Of a stretch of 64,000 nucleotides of DNA, positions 8,502 through 15,909 are shown piece by piece. Position 1 is the first letter of the stretch; the number at the start of each line of letters is the position of its first letter. The notes beneath the pieces are model-generated. The model was not told where the DNA came from. It did not search any database and worked only from the letters and a program-made list of their open reading frames with translations. The stretch comes from Stanieria sp. NIES-3757 (lineage in GTDB: Bacteria > Cyanobacteriota > Cyanobacteriia > Cyanobacteriales > Xenococcaceae). The stretch covers positions 2,728,001 through 2,792,000 of the forward strand of contig AP017375.1 in assembly GCA_002355455.1 (NCBI GenBank), in the 5' to 3' direction. Both the position numbers and the translations under genes were made by a program.

Positions 8502-9404
8502 TTGCCAATGCTTCCTCTTCTTCCTGCGGTTATTCCTGTTAGCTTAATTATTTTAATTGGTTTTATTGCTGGTCGTACCTTACCACTAGATAATCAAACC
8601 GTTTCCAAAATAACTTTATATGTTTTATCTCCTGCCCTAGTTTTTGATAGTTTATACCGTACCACTCTTTCACTTAAAAGTACTCAAGATTTATTAATTG
8701 CTTTTGCTTTGACTTCTTGTTTAACTTATTTGTTAGTTTGGATAATTAGCCAAATTGGTAAACTCACACCTTCTTTACAAAAAGGTTTAATTGCTACAAC
8801 GATTTTTTCTAATAATGGTAATATTGGTCTTCCTGTCGCTAATTTTGCTTTTGGTGCAGCAGGATTAGAACGAGCGGTACTTTATATGATTGGTTCAAGC
8901 ATTCTGATGTTTTGTTTTGGTCCTGCTATTTTGAAAGGCAAGGGACTTGATTATAGTATCCGTTTGATTTTAAAACTGCCTTTGTTTTGGTCAATTTTAG
9001 CAGCAGTTGGTTTACGTTTATTAGCTTTTACATTTCCTTTTCAAATTGATTTGGCTATTCAAGAATTAGGACAAGCTGCTATTCCTGTAGCTTTAATTTT
9101 ACTGGGGATGCAATTGTCTCATACTAAATTTGAATTAAGAATCAAAGAAATTTTTGCTGCAATTTTACGTTTAGTAATTGCTCCTCTGATTGCCTATTTT
9201 ATTGGCTTAAATCTTCATTTAGAAAGTTTAAATCTGCAAATTTTAGTGTTACAAAGCGCGATGCCAACCGCAGTTAATTCTTTAGTTTTAGTTACTGAAT
9301 TTGGTGGTGACGCTAATTTTGTGGCTCGGTCAATTGTAACTTCTACCGTGATGAGTTTTGTAACTCTTCCTTTAGTACTATGGTTATTGTCAATTTATAT
9401 TTAA
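8502..9404 (+). CDS. AEC family transporter (auxin efflux carrier family)
   Basis: A 300-residue polytopic membrane protein with about ten hydrophobic helices in two inverted halves. The SNNGNIGLPVANFAFG segment (about 104-119) and QSAMPTAVNSLVL in the second half (about 252-264) are the conserved broken-helix motifs of the AEC/MdcF family. Members export organic acids or auxin-like anions; the substrate cannot be read from the sequence. The ATG at 8502 gives a plausible short N-terminus. It sits 52 bp after the ABM gene and 34 bp before the SDR gene, which suggests co-transcription. Confidence 0.88.
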   Translation: MPMLPLLPAVIPVSLIILIGFIAGRTLPLDNQTVSKITLYVLSPALVFDSLYRTTLSLKSTQDLLIAFALTSCLTYLLVWIISQIGKLTPSLQKGLIATTIFSNNGNIGLPVANFAFGAAGLERAVLYMIGSSILMFCFGPAILKGKGLDYSIRLILKLPLFWSILAAVGLRLLAFTFPFQIDLAIQELGQAAIPVALILLGMQLSHTKFELRIKEIFAAILRLVIAPLIAYFIGLNLHLESLNLQILVLQSAMPTAVNSLVLVTEFGGDANFVARSIVTSTVMSFVTLPLVLWLLSIYI

Positions 9405-9438
9405 TTAAATATCAAAACTAATAATTATTTAAAAATAA

Positions 9439-10266
9439 ATGAAACCAAATTTTAACGAGCGACACGCTATTATTACCGGAGGTTCTAGTGGGATCGGTAA
9501 AGCTACAGCCAAACTTTTAGCTCAACTAGGTGCCAACATTTCGATCATCGCTCGCGAACCCTACAAACTATCTCAAGCACAACAAGAAATTCAAGCTTTA
9601 ACTATCAACTCTCAACAACAAGTTTTAACTTTTGCTGCCGACGTTAGCGATCGCAAACAAAATGAAACTGCCATCCAACAAGCGATCGCAAATTTAGGCA
9701 ATCCTGATCTTTTAATTACTTCAGCGGGGATAGCTCATCCTGGTTATTTTACCGAACTTCCACTTGAAATCTTTGAAAAAACCATGGCAATTAACTATTT
9801 TGGCTCTTTATATAGTATAAAAGCCGTAGTTCCTGCTATGGAAAAGCAAGGAAGAGGTCAAATTGTTCTAGTTTCTTCTGGTGCTGGTTTAATTGGTTTA
9901 TATGGTTATACTCCTTACTCCCCAAGCAAATTTGCTCTCAGAGGATTAGCTGAAGCTCTTAGAGGCGAGTTAAAACCAAAAAATATCCAAGTATCGATTG
10001 TTTATCCTCCTGATACCGACACTCCGCAACTCGCAGCCGAAAACAAAACCAAACCCTTAGAAACCAAAAAGATTACAGGAACTGCTCAAACTTGGCAACC
10101 AGAAGCTATTGCTCAAGAAATTATTAAAGGAATTAATCACCATCAATTTGCGATCGCACCAGGATTAGAAATAACCATTTTAAATCGATTTCATAGTTTA
10201 ATTACACCTTTATTAAATTGGTATTTTGATCGCATTGTCGAGCAAGTTAATCAATTTGCTAAGTAA
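9439..10266 (+). CDS. SDR oxidoreductase, 3-ketodihydrosphingosine reductase-like
   Basis: A 275-residue short-chain dehydrogenase/reductase. The nucleotide motif GGSSGIGKA is at about residues 14-22, the SAG motif (TSAGIAHPG) at about 95, the catalytic Ser at VSSGAG, and the YxxxK pair in YSPSK. The C-terminal half, with VYPPDTDTPQLAAENKTKP, closely resembles 3-ketodihydrosphingosine reductase (KDSR) and related long-chain keto-reductases, including the substrate-loop Pro-Pro-Asp-Thr-Asp-Thr-Pro. It may therefore reduce a lipid-like ketone using NADPH. The substrate assignment is inference. It is the last gene of the ABM-AEC-SDR run. Confidence 0.85.
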   Translation: MKPNFNERHAIITGGSSGIGKATAKLLAQLGANISIIAREPYKLSQAQQEIQALTINSQQQVLTFAADVSDRKQNETAIQQAIANLGNPDLLITSAGIAHPGYFTELPLEIFEKTMAINYFGSLYSIKAVVPAMEKQGRGQIVLVSSGAGLIGLYGYTPYSPSKFALRGLAEALRGELKPKNIQVSIVYPPDTDTPQLAAENKTKPLETKKITGTAQTWQPEAIAQEIIKGINHHQFAIAPGLEITILNRFHSLITPLLNWYFDRIVEQVNQFAK

Positions 10267-10314
10267 ATATAGATTAATCCTACTCTGTGATGTTTTATTC
10301 CTTGCCTAGGAGCC

Positions 10315-10947
10315 TTACAAAGTAAAATTGTTTTCAAAATCTTTTCTAGTCATGGGCTGATTAATAATTAATCCTTCTCCTCCCAGAGTCTCCAAAGGTT
10401 TTCCTTCTACTTCAATCCATACTTTGTCGTTTGGATTTAAACTTGTCGCAGTATATATTACTTGAGCCAATCTACCGCTCATACCAGCACTACCGCCACC
10501 AGAAGTAAACTCTTGAGAAAGATTAATCCGAACGCCATCGGGTTGGGTTTGCAATCCAAGTAATTTGGTTCCTTGGGGAATAGTGGTAGTATACTTTTCA
10601 CTATCGGGTCCTGACAATAAATTTTTAAAAGCAGTTTCTAATACTTGACTAGGTTGTACCGACTTTTCAAAAGTCAAGGTAGTAGTAACTAATTCAATCT
10701 TATTTTCGGTAGGATTGAGCCAACAAATTTCTACCTGTTTTTCTTGAGTTACTGGTTTAGAAGTAGTAGGAGGTTGAACTTGAGTAGTAGAAGGATTATT
10801 AGCAACAGGGGGAACTGAAGATTGGTTGCTCTGATCGAGAGCATATTTTGCCAACCAAGCTGTACCTCCGCCGAGGGCTAAGATAATACCTGCGATGCCA
10901 GCTACTAGAGGAAGAGAAAAACGACGACTTTGTTTCTGATTATGCAT
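10315..10947 (-). CDS. GerMN domain lipoprotein-like/anchored protein
   Basis: A 210-residue protein with a short basic N-terminus, one transmembrane or signal-anchor helix (about 14-34), a Pro/Thr/Gln-rich linker (about 40-70) and a GerMN domain (about 75-205). The GerMN call rests on the pattern of FKNLLSGPDSEKYTTTIPQGTKLLG and VRINLSQEFTSGGGSAGMSGRLAQVIYT. In spore formers the domain is in germination proteins. In cyanobacteria it is usually an envelope protein of unknown role. It is probably exported to the periplasm. It lies 114 bp downstream of the DUF2993 gene on the same strand. Confidence 0.85.
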   Translation of the reverse strand: MHNQKQSRRFSLPLVAGIAGIILALGGGTAWLAKYALDQSNQSSVPPVANNPSTTQVQPPTTSKPVTQEKQVEICWLNPTENKIELVTTTLTFEKSVQPSQVLETAFKNLLSGPDSEKYTTTIPQGTKLLGLQTQPDGVRINLSQEFTSGGGSAGMSGRLAQVIYTATSLNPNDKVWIEVEGKPLETLGGEGLIINQPMTRKDFENNFTL

Positions 10948-11061
10948 AGTAGTTTTCCTGATTGAGAAAAAGCTGCTGATTAGTAGTCGAAATTATAGAT
11001 AATGTAGTCGAAATATAGATAATAAAGTTGCACTAACTCAACTGTTATTTAATCGAGTTTA

Positions 11062-11925
11062 CTAAAATTTGAGCCAAGAAAGATGGTTGTCAAAAGTTTC
11101 CATTCTGACAAAACCTGCTAGTGCAATTTGCTCTCGATCTATTTCTAATTGTAAAAGTCGAGCAAAAATTCCGTTTTCCTCCAAAGTATTCAAATCTAAG
11201 CGATCGCTTATTCCTTGAGCAAATCCCGTTAACAGTCTAGCCGACATTGGACGACCATTTACGGTACCAATTGGCTCAACTAACTCTATTTTTCTTCCTG
11301 CTACGGTTTTAATGCCCCACTCTAGCTTAAGATTTAATTCTGATTTGCTTTGGTTGCGATCGCTTACACAAATTTGAACCCGATTTTGATGAGCAAAAGA
11401 ACGACATAAACTAACAGCCAAACTCAAACGATTGCCGTCTTGTAATTCTATCTGAGGATTGATTAACTGATAACTCATAGAAGAACCTGATTTACGAGTT
11501 ATCAAACCATTTAAAGCTTGCTGTAGTTGATTATGAATTGCTGGCGACTGTAAAGCTCGATTAAGATCTGCTTCAGTTAAAATTATGCGTACTCCTCCTT
11601 GTAGAGGTTGATTTAAAGAAGTTCGCAGTTGTTCTAAATTACCTGGTGATAAATCTTTTAGCTTGACATCAATTGAATCTGTTTCCACTTCTAAAGTGTC
11701 AATTCTTAATCCTGGTTCGACTTCTATACCACGACTCGCCAGTTTAATTCCTCCCAATTTACCAAACACTAGCTGATAACTGGGAGAATTTTCAACTCTA
11801 ATTGCTAACTCTTCTACAGTTGTTAAATTAGAACTCAAATTATTACTGGCAAGACGTTCAATCGCCCAACCTCCAGGAACTAAAATCGAAAAAAATCCTG
11901 CAAGCAGAATGGTTAAAAGTTCCAT
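11062..11925 (-). CDS. DUF2993 domain protein
   Basis: A 287-residue protein with an N-terminal hydrophobic segment (about 1-22) and a body matching DUF2993, seen in LASRGIEVEPGLRIDTLEVETDSIDVKLKDL and in the AxLLTGFAQGISDRLDL region near the C-terminus. DUF2993 proteins are cyanobacterial and actinobacterial envelope or lipid-associated proteins of unknown role. The gene starts 10 bp after the accB stop in the same direction, so it is probably co-transcribed with the fatty-acid gene accB. A link to lipid handling is an attractive inference but unproven. Confidence 0.85.
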   Translation of the reverse strand: MELLTILLAGFFSILVPGGWAIERLASNNLSSNLTTVEELAIRVENSPSYQLVFGKLGGIKLASRGIEVEPGLRIDTLEVETDSIDVKLKDLSPGNLEQLRTSLNQPLQGGVRIILTEADLNRALQSPAIHNQLQQALNGLITRKSGSSMSYQLINPQIELQDGNRLSLAVSLCRSFAHQNRVQICVSDRNQSKSELNLKLEWGIKTVAGRKIELVEPIGTVNGRPMSARLLTGFAQGISDRLDLNTLEENGIFARLLQLEIDREQIALAGFVRMETFDNHLSWLKF

Positions 11926-11935
11926 TAGTAAAAAT

Positions 11936-12424
11936 TTAATCGGGATTAACCCACATTAAAGTTTGTCCGTACTCTACAGGTTCACCATTTTGTACCAAGA
12001 TTTCCATCACTTGTCCAGAAATTTCAGCTTCAATCTCATTCATCAGCTTCATTGCTTCAATGATACAAACTGTCTGTCCTTTACTAATCCTTTCTCCTGT
12101 GTCAACAAAAGGCGGTTCCTCTGGTGCAGGAGCGCGATAAAAAGTTCCCACCATCGGGGAAGTAATTTCTACCCATTTTTTATCTATCGCAGGTGTTGAA
12201 GAAGTTTCTGGAGGAGAATTTGGTAAAACTACAGATTTAGGGGGAGAAGGAGGTGGAACTACTTCAGTTACCCCAGGAGTAACAATTGTAGTTGGTGTAG
12301 GGGTGATACTTGTTCCCTTACGTACCATTAATTCAAACTCGTCACTTTTTAGGGTTAACTCTGCAATATCAGTTTGAGCGATCGCTGATAATAACTCTCT
12401 AAGTTCTTGAAAATTTATAGACAC
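11936..12424 (-). CDS. accB: Acetyl-CoA carboxylase biotin carboxyl carrier protein AccB
   Basis: A 162-residue BCCP subunit of acetyl-CoA carboxylase, which carries biotin between the biotin carboxylase and the transferase in the first step of fatty-acid synthesis. The biotin-acceptor motif EAMKLMNE is complete, with Lys126 as the attachment site. The N-terminal helix (1-35) is followed by a Pro/Thr-rich linker (about 38-80) and the biotinyl domain (about 83-162). The partner biotin carboxylase accC is in this window at 29882-31225. efp lies 120 bp upstream on the same strand, an efp-accB order common in cyanobacteria. Confidence 0.96.
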   Translation of the reverse strand: MSINFQELRELLSAIAQTDIAELTLKSDEFELMVRKGTSITPTPTTIVTPGVTEVVPPPSPPKSVVLPNSPPETSSTPAIDKKWVEITSPMVGTFYRAPAPEEPPFVDTGERISKGQTVCIIEAMKLMNEIEAEISGQVMEILVQNGEPVEYGQTLMWVNPD

Positions 12425-12544
12425 AAACTATACAACCTAAATTTCTAGCGACTGGTTAGGTTTCGGAGCAATTATATTTTAGCCCCAGCAACCATAATTA
12501 AGAGTTGGTAACCAAGAAGATAACTCCAGAAAACAAAAATAGAG

Positions 12545-13102
12545 TTATTCTCTGCCTAAATAAGAACCATCGCGAGTATCAACTTTAATTCTTTCGCCGA
12601 TGGAAATAAATAGTGGTACCATTACTTGCGCTCCGGTTTCAACTATAGCGGGTTTTGAGCCTCCTGTCGCGGTATCTCCTTTTACACCAGGATCGGTATC
12701 GACTACTTCTAAAACTACCGAAGTAGGTAAATCAACTTCCATGACTTGCCCATTCCAAAACAGCACATTAACTTCCATTTCTTCTTTAATGTACTGAACA
12801 CGATTACCAATTTGGGCTGGAGTTAGACGAGCTTCTTCATAAGTTTCCATATCCATAAAGACGAGATCTTCTCCTTCTTTATAGGTATGTTGCATTGTTC
12901 TTTTCTCTAAATTAGCTTGAGGAACAGTTTCCCCTGCCCGAAATGTTCGTTCAACGACACTCCCCGTTTGGACATTTTTCAGCTTAGTTCGCACAAATGC
13001 TGAACCTTTACCTGGTTTAACATGAAGAAACTCTACTACTCGCCAGACAGAACCATCTAACTCGATGCTTACGCCAGTGCGAAAATCATTACTAGAAATC
13101 AT
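12545..13102 (-). CDS. efp: Translation elongation factor P
   Basis: A 185-residue elongation factor P, the usual length. It binds between the P and E sites and rescues ribosomes stalled at polyproline. The domain I tip loop reads [10 protein letters not shown], with Lys32 at the position modified in many bacteria. The C-terminal OB domain ends with [16 protein letters not shown], the family signature. Whether Lys32 is modified cannot be judged, as no epmA-like gene is present here. The gene leads a minus-strand series efp-accB-DUF2993-GerMN. Confidence 0.97.
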   Translation of the reverse strand: MISSNDFRTGVSIELDGSVWRVVEFLHVKPGKGSAFVRTKLKNVQTGSVVERTFRAGETVPQANLEKRTMQHTYKEGEDLVFMDMETYEEARLTPAQIGNRVQYIKEEMEVNVLFWNGQVMEVDLPTSVVLEVVDTDPGVKGDTATGGSKPAIVETGAQVMVPLFISIGERIKVDTRDGSYLGRE

Positions 13103-13316
13103 GCAGCTCTTAATACCCAGTCTAGAAAGATCAAAATTCCATTCTACCTGATGAGTGTGTCTCTCTTAATTTAGTAACAATAATAAAAATTTTTCTGCTT
13201 AGTTACGCTTAGGTTTGAAGTTAATAGTAAAGAAATGTTGACAAGAGTAATTAATAACTAAGAACATACACCTTAGTAAGGTTTCTTCTGTGTGAGTAAG
13301 AGCAATTAATAAATTT

Positions 13317-14450
13317 ATGAAAACTAAAACAAAAAGTTGGTATCAACTTTTACTGAAAACTACTGCTGCAGCTATTTTAGCTTTGCTCATGTTTTTGAGT
13401 AGCAGTTTAGTCAATCATCAAAATGATGCTTTAGCTGGTACTCGTAAAAGTATGTTGGCACAAGGCGATGCTATTACCGATCCTTTAGCGATTCTTAGAT
13501 ACGCTCTCCCGATTGATAACGATACTGTCAGAAAAATTCAAGCAGATTTAGAAGACATTTCTAATCAATTACGTGGTAAACGTTGGGGAACGATTAGTCG
13601 GGATCTCAAAGACGCTAAAAATCTTTTAACTTATCGTCGCGAACAATTATTAGCTAGTATTCCTGAAGAACGCCAGTCACAAGCTTCTGCTTTACTAGAA
13701 CAGATTAATACAGACATTAGCAAACTTGAATCGGAATTAGAAGCCAAGGATAAAAATGCGATTTCTGAAACTAGAGCGGAAATACTAGCTCAAATCGGAC
13801 AACTAGAAGCTTTAATGGTAACGGGATTTCCTTTTACCATACCAGAAGAATATGCTAACTTACCTAAGTTGCTTGGTCGAGCTACCGTGCAAATCACCAC
13901 TACCAAAGGAGATTTAACTCTGGTAGTTGATGGTTATAGTGCGCCAATTAATGCTGGAAATTTTGTTGATTTGGTGCAAAGAGGTTTTTATGATGGTTTA
14001 AATTTTATCCGTGCTGAAGATTTTTATGTCTTACAAGCAGGAGATCCACCAGGAGAAGAGGAAGGTTTTATCGATCCTAAAACCAATCAATATCGAGCAA
14101 TTCCTTTGGAAGTTCTGGTTAAAAATGATCCTGAGCCAGTTTACGGGGTTACTTTAGAAGAACTTGGTCGTTATTTAGATCAGCCTGTGCTTCCGTTTAA
14201 TGCTTATGGTGCGGTTGCTTTAGCCCGTCCAGCTAACGATCCTAATGGTGGTTCTTCCCAATTCTTTTTCTTTAAGTTTGATACCGAATTAACTCCTCCT
14301 GGTTATAACTTAATGGACGGACGCTATTCTGTCTTTGGTTATGTCGTCAAAGGTAAAGAGGTGTTAGAAGAGTTAACCGCGGACGATAAAATTATTTCAG
14401 CTAAGGTGATCGATGGTTTGGATAATTTCGTCCAACCTCAAGCTAGCTAA
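13317..14450 (+). CDS. TLP40/CYP38-type cyclophilin peptidyl-prolyl isomerase
   Basis: A 377-residue exported protein. The N-terminal signal peptide (about 10-42, ending near ALAG) is followed by a PsbQ-like helical bundle (about 50-170) and a cyclophilin domain (about 185-370). The cyclophilin part is divergent and carries a long insertion (about 250-290), as in plant CYP38/TLP40 and Synechocystis Sll0408. Such proteins act in the thylakoid lumen and assist photosystem II assembly; isomerase activity may be weak. The SSQFFFFKFD segment is the conserved cyclophilin core. A possible terminator lies downstream at 14546-14598. Confidence 0.9.
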   Translation: MKTKTKSWYQLLLKTTAAAILALLMFLSSSLVNHQNDALAGTRKSMLAQGDAITDPLAILRYALPIDNDTVRKIQADLEDISNQLRGKRWGTISRDLKDAKNLLTYRREQLLASIPEERQSQASALLEQINTDISKLESELEAKDKNAISETRAEILAQIGQLEALMVTGFPFTIPEEYANLPKLLGRATVQITTTKGDLTLVVDGYSAPINAGNFVDLVQRGFYDGLNFIRAEDFYVLQAGDPPGEEEGFIDPKTNQYRAIPLEVLVKNDPEPVYGVTLEELGRYLDQPVLPFNAYGAVALARPANDPNGGSSQFFFFKFDTELTPPGYNLMDGRYSVFGYVVKGKEVLEELTADDKIISAKVIDGLDNFVQPQAS

Positions 14451-14545
14451 ACAATTAATTTAATCAACACAATGCGTATCATTAAAATAGCCTTCAAGGC
14501 ACTTCTTGTTGAGCAAGACCGCATTTAGTTTTAATGAAGAAGTAC

Positions 14546-14598
14546 GGATATAGTTGGAGTATTTATTTTCTTCTATATCCTCTAGCTTCTTTTTTTTA
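14546..14598 (+). terminator. Possible terminator between cyclophilin and thiL genes
   Basis: GGATATAG (14546-14553) can pair with CTATATCC (14573-14580), and a T-rich run follows after about ten bases. The stem is AT-rich and the spacing to the T-run is loose, so this is a weak call. It lies just before the thiL start. Confidence 0.35.
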
Positions 14599-14606
14599 TC
14601 TAAATA

Positions 14607-15647
14607 ATGCAATTAGTTAAAGATATTGGTGAACAAGGATTACTCGCCAAACTACAACTTTTTTGTGACACTGAGATTGTTGGTGATGATGGAGCGATTC
14701 TGACTCTTAAACCCGAACATCAATTAGTGGTGACAACTGATGTCTTAGTTGATCGAGTTCATTTTAGCGATCGCACTACGACAGCTTTTGATGTGGGTTG
14801 GCGTGCAGCAGCAGCTAATCTCTCAGATTTGGCAGCGATGGGAGCTAGTCCTTTAGGTATTACCGTTGGTTTGGCTTTACCTGGAGAGGTTACTCTCTTT
14901 TGGGTAGAACAACTTTATCAGGGTTTATTTGAATGTTTACAGCAATTTAATACGCCAATTGTCGGCGGAGATGTTTGTCGTTCTTCTGTCATTACGGTTA
15001 GTATTACTGCTTTAGGAGAAGTAACCCCAGATAGAATCATTCGTCGTAATAATGCTCAAGTCGGTGACGCTATTGTAATCACTGGCTCTCATGGACTTTC
15101 AAGGGCTGGTTTGGAATTGTTACTGAATCCTACTTTGGGCAACAACCTCGACCGCGAAGAAAAAGAATTGTTAATTCAAGCTCATCAAAGACCTCAGCCC
15201 AGATTAGATGTAATTTCAAAACTACAAACTCTTGATTGTCCAAGTGCGATCTCGGCAAAGCCGAGGCGCAGAGCGGACAGCTTCGCTGGCGCGTACGCGA
15301 TCGCAGGAATGGATAGTAGTGATGGTCTGGCTGATGCTATTTTACAAATTTGTCGTTCAAGTCAAGTTGGTGCCATCATAAAAGCAAATGCAATTCCACT
15401 ACAGCCTAGTTTGTTGAAAATAGTCACCTTTAAACAAGTTTGGGAGTGGATTTTTTATGGCGGAGAAGATTTTGAGCTAGTTCTTTGTCTGCCTTCTCAA
15501 TTTGCTCAGGCTTTAGTTAACCAGTTAAATGCAGATGCAGCTATTATTGGACAGATTACTGCTGAAAAACAAGTAGTTTTGATAGATAGTAACAAACCAA
15601 ATTTTTCCCAAGTGTTAACTTTAGCTGAAGGATTTCAACACTTTTGA
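14607..15647 (+). CDS. thiL: Thiamine-monophosphate kinase ThiL, with in-frame element
   Basis: A 346-residue ThiL, which phosphorylates thiamine monophosphate to the cofactor thiamine diphosphate. Family motifs are present: GDDGAIL near residue 22, AANLSDLAAMGA, IVGGDVCRSS and GMDSSDGLADAI. ThiL is normally about 320-330 residues. The excess is a 17-residue insertion at 216-232, just before GMDSSDGL, encoded by a GC-rich repeat at 15252-15302. Removing it restores the family-like junction CPSAIAGMDSSDGL. The insert sits in a surface loop before a substrate/metal motif, so the enzyme may still work. No TPP riboswitch is seen upstream. Confidence 0.94.
   Translation: MQLVKDIGEQGLLAKLQLFCDTEIVGDDGAILTLKPEHQLVVTTDVLVDRVHFSDRTTTAFDVGWRAAAANLSDLAAMGASPLGITVGLALPGEVTLFWVEQLYQGLFECLQQFNTPIVGGDVCRSSVITVSITALGEVTPDRIIRRNNAQVGDAIVITGSHGLSRAGLELLLNPTLGNNLDREEKELLIQAHQRPQPRLDVISKLQTLDCPSAISAKPRRRADSFAGAYAIAGMDSSDGLADAILQICRSSQVGAIIKANAIPLQPSLLKIVTFKQVWEWIFYGGEDFELVLCLPSQFAQALVNQLNADAAIIGQITAEKQVVLIDSNKPNFSQVLTLAEGFQHF
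15246..15304 (+). repeat. Palindromic element inserted in frame at a HIP1 site in thiL
   Basis: A 51-bp GC-rich insert (15252-15302) lies between GCGATC at 15246-15251 and a full GCGATCGC at 15297-15304. Deleting one GCGATC with the intervening DNA rebuilds a single HIP1 site and an uninterrupted ThiL frame. The insert contains TCGGCAAAGCCGA, a small hairpin, and CAGCTTCGCTGGCGC, also present in the histidine kinase element. The length is a multiple of three. Confidence 0.8.
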
Positions 15648-15909
15648 CTTTTAGTGTTTAATTCAAATGAAATCCAAAAATTACTAGCAATGCGCTGGTA
15701 GAAATAAGAGCAAAATGGGAATGCTAGGTCTGTAAGGAGCAGTTGATCGAGTTTGTCTAATAGCTTAAGTCTAGATAAAACAAACTTTTGGTGGTGAGGA
15801 AGTGATGAATTTAGACAATCGTTAAAATAGTCTATTCAATTCTGGGTATCTTCTTCATTTACTTGACGACTTTGACGGGGTTTACAAGCCATGGCATTGC
15901 AAGCTAGGG

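Noticed and set aside
14451-14606. TPP riboswitch upstream of thiL.
   Set aside because: The conserved CUGAGA and second-arm sequences are absent.
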